Shown in pieces: positions 35,223 through 41,471 of a DNA stretch of 64,000 bases. This stretch comes from Spirosoma fluviale (GTDB lineage: Bacteria > Bacteroidota > Bacteroidia > Cytophagales > Spirosomataceae). Numbering within the stretch: the stretch's first letter is position 1; each line of letters opens with the position of its first letter. Under the pieces are notes generated by a model that was not told where the DNA came from, did not search any database, and worked only from the letters and a program-made list of their open reading frames with translations. The translations under genes and the position numbers were made by a program. The stretch is from positions 1 to 64,000 of the forward strand of contig CAMCXW010000007.1 of NCBI GenBank assembly GCA_945883625.1, in the 5' to 3' direction.

Positions 35223-36323
35223 TTAAAGTAATCCCTTTGTACTTGGTAAAGAATTTAAATTTTTCACGTCACGCTCCACGGCCATGCGAATCGTTTTCGC
35301 AAAGGCTTTGAAAATGGCTTCAATTTTGTGGTGCTCATTTTCTCCGGATGCTTGAATATTTATATTGCATTTGGCAGCATCTGAAAATGATTTAAAAAAA
35401 TGCGAAAACATCTCCGTAGGCATTTCACCAATCATTTCTCGTTTGAACGAAGCTTCCCAAACAAGCCAATTTCTTCCTGAGAAATCAATGGCTACCTGAG
35501 CTAAACATTCATCCATAGGTAAAAGGAATCCATACCGGTTTATGCCTCTTTTGTCGCCTAATGCCAATGAAAAAGCTTCACCCAAGGCGATTCCTGTGTC
35601 TTCAATGGTATGGTGTTCGTCTATGTGTAAATCACCTTGAACACGGACAGCGAGATCTATATTAGCATGTTTTGCGATTTGGTCTAACATGTGATCAAAA
35701 AATCCAAGCCCAGTTTGGTTATTTGCTTTCCCTGATCCATCTAAATTTAACTCGATGGCAATTTTGGTTTCATGCGTATTGCGTTCGTGTGTAACGCTGC
35801 GTGCAGGTAATTTTAAAAATGTATAAATGTCATCCCAATGCGTACATTGCAAGGCTACCGAATCCTTCAATGTGCCATTTCCAATATATATGGCTTGGGC
35901 ACCTAGATTTTTAGCTAATTGAATATCTGTTTCGCGATCACCCAATACATAGGAATTTGCTAAGTCGTATTCGGAAGTGAAATAGTTTGACAACATCCCT
36001 ATTCCGGGTTTACGAGTAGGTAGATTATCTGCTGGAAAACTACGGTCGATGTGTATGTTTGAAAAATGGATGCCTTCTCCCGCAAGAATTGCCAACAGTT
36101 TATTGTGGACTGGCCAAAATGTTTCCTCTGGAAACAAAGCAGTTCCTAAACCATCTTGATTTGTCACCATGACCAATTCGAAATCAAATTCATCATTGAT
36201 TTTCTTCAAATTCGAAATAGCATGTGGTAGAAATTCGAGTTTTTCGAAACTGTCAACTTGTTGGTCTATCACGGGTTCAACGATCAATGTTCCATCGCGA
36301 TCGATAAATAAAACTTTTTTCAT
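35223..36323 (-). CDS. hisB: Bifunctional histidinol-phosphatase / imidazoleglycerol-phosphate dehydratase
   Basis: Two steps of histidine synthesis in one 366-residue protein. The N-terminal half is a HAD phosphatase with [12 protein letters not shown] (DxDGT nucleophile) and [14 protein letters not shown]; the C-terminal half, from about residue 175, is the IGP dehydratase with [28 protein letters not shown] and [13 protein letters not shown], giving the Mn-binding histidines. A -7 box (TACCTTTG, 36328-36335) sits only four bases before the ATG, so a leaderless message is likely. Confidence 0.96.
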   Translation of the reverse strand: MKKVLFIDRDGTLIVEPVIDQQVDSFEKLEFLPHAISNLKKINDEFDFELVMVTNQDGLGTALFPEETFWPVHNKLLAILAGEGIHFSNIHIDRSFPADNLPTRKPGIGMLSNYFTSEYDLANSYVLGDRETDIQLAKNLGAQAIYIGNGTLKDSVALQCTHWDDIYTFLKLPARSVTHERNTHETKIAIELNLDGSGKANNQTGLGFFDHMLDQIAKHANIDLAVRVQGDLHIDEHHTIEDTGIALGEAFSLALGDKRGINRYGFLLPMDECLAQVAIDFSGRNWLVWEASFKREMIGEMPTEMFSHFFKSFSDAAKCNINIQASGENEHHKIEAIFKAFAKTIRMAVERDVKNLNSLPSTKGLL

Positions 36324-36327
36324 AACG

Positions 36328-36335
36328 CAAAGGTA
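36328..36335 (-). promoter_or_regulatory. Candidate -7 box for hisB, possible leaderless transcript
   Basis: TACCTTTG on the minus strand, four bases from the ATG at 36323. Transcription would begin at or within a few bases of the start codon. No -33 partner seen. Confidence 0.35.
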
Positions 36336-36402
36336 AATGATTGTACTTATTTACGAGGATAAAAAATAAAAATAAGGTAATTTCGCATCTGAAATTAATC
36401 AT

Positions 36403-37656
36403 ATGACCCATTTATTTAGTGTACTGTCGGCGGAAGAAAAACTGCGAATCCAGAAAAGGGTTGCAGTTATGTTACAAGAGACCGAAGAAAAAGTCGCTGA
36501 ATTATTTCCGGTTTGGGAGGCAATTATTTTGGGAGGATTATTGAAATTGGTACGCAATCGCATACGATACAATGCATTGTATAATTTCATTTTACAAAAA
36601 CCAATCCCTATTGAATCGATAGAGGGGTATGTTGGCGATTCTGAAGCTAAGTTTGATTTAGATGAAATTATGCATTTTGGCGAAGGCATGATGAGTATTT
36701 TAATTCCAGATAAAAAAAGTGCGATTGCGATGTTGTTATCACGCGATCTTGGTTGCAAGAGTTCATCTGTACTAAAAGGGTTAACCTTATTTTTTGGATT
36801 ATATGGGTATAAATTGAAGCAAACAGATTATCCAGCACTAAAAGATTGGAAGGCATATAGCGCCTTCTTTTTGGCTAAGAAGTCGGATTTTAATGCGTTG
36901 TGTTCAGGTAAAATTCAATATGCGATATCAGATATTTTATTGCTTTCAGACATATTGAAGGTTGATCCCATGGTTGTATTGGCGTATTCGGATGAAAGTG
37001 AAACGCATGCAGATACTTCAACGGGTTTAATGCAGCGGATTACCTTACCCATGTTACTTTCAGTGGTTGCTGTCGTTTTAGTGGGCGCTTTCGCAATTTG
37101 GTATACGACATTTCGAAGTGATAATGATGCAGAAAATGTAACAGAAACGGAAGAAATTATTCCATTGGACAGTTTGAGTAAATTAAACGACAGTTTAACT
37201 CAGGCCGTTTTAGATTCGAATCGGTTAAAATCCGATTCTTTAATTACGTTAGTATGGCCAAGTGGTAAGCCATTCGATATATCTAAGTCGTCAGTACTTG
37301 TGTCCATACATCAGTATTTAATCGATTCAACTCAACTTGAATCTGCTGAATTCAGTTTGAAAGAATTGCAATTTGATAATCAAACTGATCTACTTTTAGC
37401 TTCTAATGACCTTGTTTTTAAGCGGTTAGCTGAAGGCTTATATGCGTTCAAAGATGTGCATGTGAAATTGGTGGTCAAATCAAGTAAAAATGAACGCTCG
37501 TCCCTTAAAAGAGGCTTTGTCTTGAAAAACCGATTGGTAGGTGAGGGGGTAGTTCCTGTACGAATCGAGGTCAAATCGGATGATCCTTCCGTTACTTTTT
37601 CGGATAGTGATTCCGACGTTTATATGGTGCTCACCAAAAAGCCTTTATTAAAATAG
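36403..37656 (+). CDS. Single-pass membrane protein with DUF937-like cytosolic region
   Basis: 417-residue protein I cannot name. The first 200 residues are cytosolic and helical with a stretch resembling DUF937 (GEGMMSILIPDKKSAIAML and LKGLTLFFGLYGYKL). One membrane helix lies at about 214-235 (LPMLLSVVAVVLVGAFAIW), and the following 180 residues are outside with acidic then Ser/Thr/Lys-rich sequence ending in a beta-rich part. No signal peptide, no enzyme motif. It may sense or anchor something at the envelope. It is divergent from hisB and precedes the helicase leader. Confidence 0.6.
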   Translation: MTHLFSVLSAEEKLRIQKRVAVMLQETEEKVAELFPVWEAIILGGLLKLVRNRIRYNALYNFILQKPIPIESIEGYVGDSEAKFDLDEIMHFGEGMMSILIPDKKSAIAMLLSRDLGCKSSSVLKGLTLFFGLYGYKLKQTDYPALKDWKAYSAFFLAKKSDFNALCSGKIQYAISDILLLSDILKVDPMVVLAYSDESETHADTSTGLMQRITLPMLLSVVAVVLVGAFAIWYTTFRSDNDAENVTETEEIIPLDSLSKLNDSLTQAVLDSNRLKSDSLITLVWPSGKPFDISKSSVLVSIHQYLIDSTQLESAEFSLKELQFDNQTDLLLASNDLVFKRLAEGLYAFKDVHVKLVVKSSKNERSSLKRGFVLKNRLVGEGVVPVRIEVKSDDPSVTFSDSDSDVYMVLTKKPLLK

Positions 37657-37665
37657 TGCAATTCA

Positions 37666-37697
37666 TTTGCTTTCTGTAGTAAGTATGCGTACTTTTG
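37666..37697 (+). promoter_or_regulatory. Promoter for the DEAD-box helicase
   Basis: TTTG (37666-37669), 20 bases, TACTTTTG (37690-37697): one of the best TTTG/TAnnTTTG matches in the window. Start near 37703, leaving an unusually long leader of about 123 bases. Confidence 0.65.
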
Positions 37698-37703
37698 TGG
37701 CTT

Positions 37704-37826
37704 ATTAGTACAAATGCATCCGCATAAATCGATTACAAGAGATTGTAAAACCCTGTCTTATATGACTAGAGGGCTATTAGGTTTAATTACGGATGTGTGA
37801 GGGCATCATAGTTAAACAAAAAAATC
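37704..37826 (+). promoter_or_regulatory. Structured 5' leader of the DEAD-box helicase mRNA
   Basis: The leader can fold into a closed multi-branched shape. P1: CATCCG (37717-37722) with CGGATG (37790-37795), extendable with G-U pairs. P2: TTACAA (37733-37738) / TTGTAA (37743-37748) capped by GAGA, a GNRA tetraloop. P3: CCCTGTC (37751-37757) with GAC (37764-37766) and AGGG (37770-37773), 3-base bulge. No ORF over a few codons inside. Function (cold-shock or protein control of helicase) is inference. Confidence 0.45.
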
Positions 37827-39629
37827 ATGAGTGAAAAAATTCGCTTTGATAGTCTTCCTTTGTCGGAAGGTATCCAAGAAGCAGTAAAAGAAATGGGGTT
37901 TGAATTCGCTTCTCCCATCCAATCAGAAGCTATACCCTTCGTTTTAGAAGGTCGCGATGTCATTGGACAAGCACAAACAGGTACGGGTAAAACCGCAGCC
38001 TTCGGTATTCCGATGATTGAGCACATTGTTCCTTTTGAAAAATTCGTACAAGCAATAATTTTATGTCCAACACGTGAGTTGGCTGTTCAAGTTTCTGAAG
38101 AAATGAAGAAATTGGCCAAATTCACAAAAGGTGTTTGGGTGACTACCGTTTATGGCGGTGATTCAATAGATCGTCAAATTAAATCGTTGAAGGCGGGTGC
38201 AAACATTGTTGTTGGTACTCCAGGTCGTGTGATTGACCTAATTGAGCGTCGTGCTTTGAAGTTGCAGCAAGCATCTATGATCGTTTTAGATGAGGCAGAC
38301 GAAATGTTAGATATGGGATTCCGCGAGGATATTGAAAGTATCTTGCAAGAAATGCCTAATGAGCGCCAAACTGTTTTATTCTCTGCGACGATGTCTAAGC
38401 CTATTTTGGCGTTAACTAGTCGTTATTTAACTGATCCTAAATTAGTTAAGGTCGTTAAGAATGAGATGACGAATGTGAACATCGAGCAATTGTATTTTGA
38501 TGTTAAGGGTCGCGCTAAAATGGAAGTAACAACCCGTTTGATTGATTTTTATGCGTTGAAATTGATGCTAATTTTTTGTAATCAAAAGAAACGTGTTGAT
38601 GAGGTTGTTGAGGAATTAGTCGCTCGTGGCTATTCTGCAGAAGGTTTGCATGGTGATTTACGTCAAAGCCAACGGACCCAAGTAATGAATCGTTTCCGTA
38701 ATGGAAATGTTAGTATTTTGGTTGCTACGGATGTAGCTGCGCGTGGTTTGGATGTTGATAATGTGGACGCTGTAATTAATTACGATATCCCATTAGATGA
38801 AGAATATTACGTACACCGTATTGGTCGTACAGGTCGTGCCGGAAAATTCGGTAAAGCATTTACCTTGGTAGTGGGTTCTGAGCGCAATCGTTTGCGTGAA
38901 ATTATGAATTTCACCAAAGTTAAAATTGACAAAGGAGTGATTCCATCATTCACTGATGTAGTAGGCATTAAAAAAGGCATGTTTATCGAACGTGTCGCTG
39001 CTACCATCAATGAGGGTGACTTGGAGGTATTTGCTGATTCATTGGAGAGTTTACAGCATGCAGGTTTTTCTACGGAGCAAATTGTTGCTGCCTTAGTTAA
39101 AATGAACATGGGTATCCAAAAGAATGAATTTGGTGATGAAAATCTAGAAGGCGAATTCGAACGTCAATCACGTAAGTTTGGTCGCGAGGAGCGTGGCGGA
39201 GGATTCCGTGATCGTGATTCGCGTGGTGGTGAACGTCGTGGTGGTGGTCGTTTTGATCGTGAATCACGTGGTGGTTATGGAGACCGTGGTGGAGATCGTG
39301 GCGGTCGTTTTGAAAGAGGTTCTGAACGCGGCAGTGGCCCACGTGGACCACGCGTTGACCGGGAAGGAAAACCTTACAAAACTGACGAAAATATGGTACG
39401 TATGTTCGTGAATATTGGCTTTAATGAGAAAATTTCCCCTTCCAATATCGTTGGCGCTTTTGCTGGCGAAACAGGAATTCCAGGAAATGTGTTAGGGCAA
39501 ATTCAAATTGAGAATAAGCATACCTACGTGGATGTTCCAAAAGAATATGCTAATCAGGTAATTGATAAAATGGTAGGCGCGCAGATTAAAGGAAAGCGTG
39601 TATTTGTTGAAATTGCTAAGCCAGTTTAA
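37827..39629 (+). CDS. DEAD-box ATP-dependent RNA helicase with RGG-rich tail and RNA-binding domain
   Basis: ATP-driven RNA unwinding, likely in ribosome assembly and cold growth; 600 aa, closest to DeaD/CsdA. Motifs in order: Q motif (SPIQSEAIP), I AQTGTGKT, Ia PTRELA, II DEAD, III SAT, IV-VI with RGLDVD and HRIGRTGRAGK. Residues about 445-520 are a low-complexity Arg/Gly segment with many RGG and RG repeats, and the last 75 residues form a DbpA-type RRM-like RNA-binding domain. The transcript has a long structured leader (37704-37826). It ends in a terminator. Confidence 0.93.
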   Translation: MSEKIRFDSLPLSEGIQEAVKEMGFEFASPIQSEAIPFVLEGRDVIGQAQTGTGKTAAFGIPMIEHIVPFEKFVQAIILCPTRELAVQVSEEMKKLAKFTKGVWVTTVYGGDSIDRQIKSLKAGANIVVGTPGRVIDLIERRALKLQQASMIVLDEADEMLDMGFREDIESILQEMPNERQTVLFSATMSKPILALTSRYLTDPKLVKVVKNEMTNVNIEQLYFDVKGRAKMEVTTRLIDFYALKLMLIFCNQKKRVDEVVEELVARGYSAEGLHGDLRQSQRTQVMNRFRNGNVSILVATDVAARGLDVDNVDAVINYDIPLDEEYYVHRIGRTGRAGKFGKAFTLVVGSERNRLREIMNFTKVKIDKGVIPSFTDVVGIKKGMFIERVAATINEGDLEVFADSLESLQHAGFSTEQIVAALVKMNMGIQKNEFGDENLEGEFERQSRKFGREERGGGFRDRDSRGGERRGGGRFDRESRGGYGDRGGDRGGRFERGSERGSGPRGPRVDREGKPYKTDENMVRMFVNIGFNEKISPSNIVGAFAGETGIPGNVLGQIQIENKHTYVDVPKEYANQVIDKMVGAQIKGKRVFVEIAKPV

Positions 39630-39644
39630 GTCTATTTTTTTTTT

Positions 39645-39675
39645 GAGGGGCAGCCGAATGGTTGCTCCTTTTTTT
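39645..39675. terminator. Terminator after the DEAD-box helicase
   Basis: Stem GGGGCAGCC (39647-39655) / GGTTGCTCC (39660-39668) with wobbles, loop GAAT, flanked by T-runs on both sides. It serves the helicase; on the minus strand it would overlap the end of the shortened methyltransferase-like gene at 39674. Confidence 0.85.
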
Positions 39676-40093
39676 ATGACTTTTTTAGCCAAAAGTGTTG
39701 TTTCGGAGCAGTCGGATTTAAACTAATAATTCCCATTTCGAATAGTTCGATTGAATGAATAACTAATTTGTTTTGGTAAAATTTTTGCCATTTTAAATAC
39801 GTTTGCGCATTTGCATGTGGATTTAAGCAAATGATTACGTTATCCGTACTTTCAAACAAGCTTTCGATTGCTTCCAATTCGATCTCTTGAATTCGACTTA
39901 AATCGATGACGTGCAATTTTCCTTTCGCTAACTTTAAATAGCTTCCTATCCCATGAATAAGTTTTTCTACCAAGTTTACATTGGATTGTTGGTAGATCGG
40001 ATTAATTACCGACACGTATAAATCATAGACAAATGGTGAGTGTAGTCCATGTGCCGTTTGTGCTTTCCAGTTAAAACGTAGTCGTGCGAACAT
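39674..40093 (-). CDS. Shortened methyltransferase-like protein
   Basis: 139-residue protein. The N-terminal stretch AQTAHGLHSPFVYDLYVSV and the ending GIISLNPTAPKQHFWLKK match the start and finish of a roughly 250-residue Bacteroidota class I SAM-methyltransferase family, but the central part with the glycine-rich SAM motif is missing; instead a short Rossmann-like remnant (KLHVIDLSRIQEIELEAIESLF) remains. It overlaps the apaG stop by one base (TAATG), so it is translated with apaG. It may be a non-catalytic remnant or a new role. The gene is intact as an ORF. Confidence 0.6.
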   Translation of the reverse strand: MFARLRFNWKAQTAHGLHSPFVYDLYVSVINPIYQQSNVNLVEKLIHGIGSYLKLAKGKLHVIDLSRIQEIELEAIESLFESTDNVIICLNPHANAQTYLKWQKFYQNKLVIHSIELFEMGIISLNPTAPKQHFWLKKS

Positions 40094-40479
40094 TAATTTA
40101 AACTGTAATTAGTAACTAATTCAAATGCAGGTGTATTTACCTGAAATGTTTGTTGGTCAACTAAATTTAAGAAGGTAAAATAGCCACTCATTTGTCCAAT
40201 CTCTGAGACAATGGGACAAGCAGATGTATATGTAAATGATTCTCCTGATTCAATAATAGGTTGCAGGCCCACGACGCCTAATCCCTTTACATATTCAGGC
40301 GCTTGGCTTCCGTCGATGATTTTCCAAAATCGGCTTACCAATTGCGCGGGTTGATTTCCAGTATTTTTGATTGTAATTTGGTACGAGAAAAAGTGTTTAT
40401 AGGGTGCCTGTAATTCATAATCAGGCATATGAGTCACTTTTACAGTTATCTTAAATCCTTTTTCAGTGGATTGAGGCAT
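40093..40479 (-). CDS. apaG: ApaG domain protein
   Basis: 128-residue soluble protein of the ApaG family, a fibronectin-type beta fold. Hallmarks: FFSYQITIKNTGNQPAQLVSRFW, IIDGSQAPEYVKGLGVVGLQP and GYFTFLNLVDQQTFQVNTPAFELV. Family links to magnesium/cobalt resistance and Ap4A are old and not mechanistically explained. It is divergent from ung by 15 bases and leads the methyltransferase-like gene. Confidence 0.94.
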   Translation of the reverse strand: MPQSTEKGFKITVKVTHMPDYELQAPYKHFFSYQITIKNTGNQPAQLVSRFWKIIDGSQAPEYVKGLGVVGLQPIIESGESFTYTSACPIVSEIGQMSGYFTFLNLVDQQTFQVNTPAFELVTNYSLN

Positions 40480-40494
40480 ATCAAAATTTATTTA

Positions 40495-41178
40495 ATGACT
40501 AAGGACCTAAATTTACGGGATTTAATACAAAATGATTGGAATTTAATTTTGAAATCTCATTTCGATCAAGCTTGGATGGAGGCTTTGGCGGCTCGGCTTA
40601 GGGATGAATATGAGAGCCAACATGTTTTTCCGGAGTTTTTAAAAGTATTTCGGGCTTTGGAACTAACAGCTTATACAGATGTTAGCGTTGTGATTTTGGG
40701 CCAAGATCCGTACCATGGAGAAGGGGAGGCGCAAGGATTTAGTTTTTCTGTACCCAATGGGATTAAAATCCCACCCTCCTTGCGAAATATTTTTAAAGAA
40801 TTAACTGCCGATTTAGGTGTTCAAAGATCTCAAACCGATCTAACAGATTGGGCCAATCAAGGTGTTTTGTTATTGAATTCGGTGCTTACGGTTCGGGCGA
40901 ATCAACCAGGCTCCCACGTAAAGATCGGTTGGCAAACTTTCACCTCTTCAATTCTAGCCTCCTTAAACTCGCGTGAAAGACCTCTGGTTTTTATGCTGTG
41001 GGGTAACTATGCCCAACAAGTTGGCAAGCACATAGATGAAACAAAACACCTCGTCATTCGATGTGCACATCCTTCTCCGCTATCTGCTAATCGTGGCGGA
41101 TGGTTTGGAACAAAACCTTTTTCGCGTGCGAATGATTTTTTAAAGAAAACAGGCTCTGAACCGATAAATTGGACCTAG
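40495..41178 (+). CDS. ung: Uracil-DNA glycosylase, family 1
   Basis: Removes uracil from DNA. From the ATG at 40495 the product is 227 aa, normal for Ung; the open frame to 40429 overlaps apaG and adds 22 unlike residues. Motifs: VILGQDPYHGEGEAQGFSF (catalytic Asp), VLLLNSVLTVR and HPSPLSANRGGWFG (catalytic His). It stops with a TAG shared in palindrome CTAG with the convergent DUF4286 gene. Confidence 0.96.
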   Translation: MTKDLNLRDLIQNDWNLILKSHFDQAWMEALAARLRDEYESQHVFPEFLKVFRALELTAYTDVSVVILGQDPYHGEGEAQGFSFSVPNGIKIPPSLRNIFKELTADLGVQRSQTDLTDWANQGVLLLNSVLTVRANQPGSHVKIGWQTFTSSILASLNSRERPLVFMLWGNYAQQVGKHIDETKHLVIRCAHPSPLSANRGGWFGTKPFSRANDFLKKTGSEPINWT

Positions 41179-41471
41179 ATTCGCTTTAACTGGCTCGGGA
41201 AATACACGAATTGATTTGGAAATTCCTGTGCAAAAAATTCGGAAATCAATGTTTCAATGGCCTCTTTACGTCGTTCTTCCGTGGTAGGAATAAGGCATTG
41301 GATCGAAAAACCTTTAGAATCAGGCTCTTGATGTGAACTAATTTCAAATGCATGCGCCTGCTCAACAAAATCCCATTCATTTAATTCTGGAATAATATGC
41401 TGAGTCAATGCCTTTATCGCTTGTGTCTCAATGGCATTTTCCACAAAAATGGAAATATTGAATTGGATCAT
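41175..41471 (-). CDS. DUF4286 family protein
   Basis: 98-residue soluble protein of the alpha/beta ferredoxin-like DUF4286 family, found mainly in Bacteroidota; function unknown. Visible are the first strand FNISIFVENAI and the FFAQEFPNQFVYFP segment near the end. It overlaps the FAD/Fe-S gene start by four bases and its stop is shared with ung across CTAG. Confidence 0.72.
   Translation of the reverse strand: MIQFNISIFVENAIETQAIKALTQHIIPELNEWDFVEQAHAFEISSHQEPDSKGFSIQCLIPTTEERRKEAIETLISEFFAQEFPNQFVYFPSQLKRI

Noticed and set aside
39178-39411. Overlapping Val-rich ORF in the RGG-coding part of the helicase
   Set aside because: It is a frame shadow of the CGTGGTGGT repeats, with biased composition and no start context.
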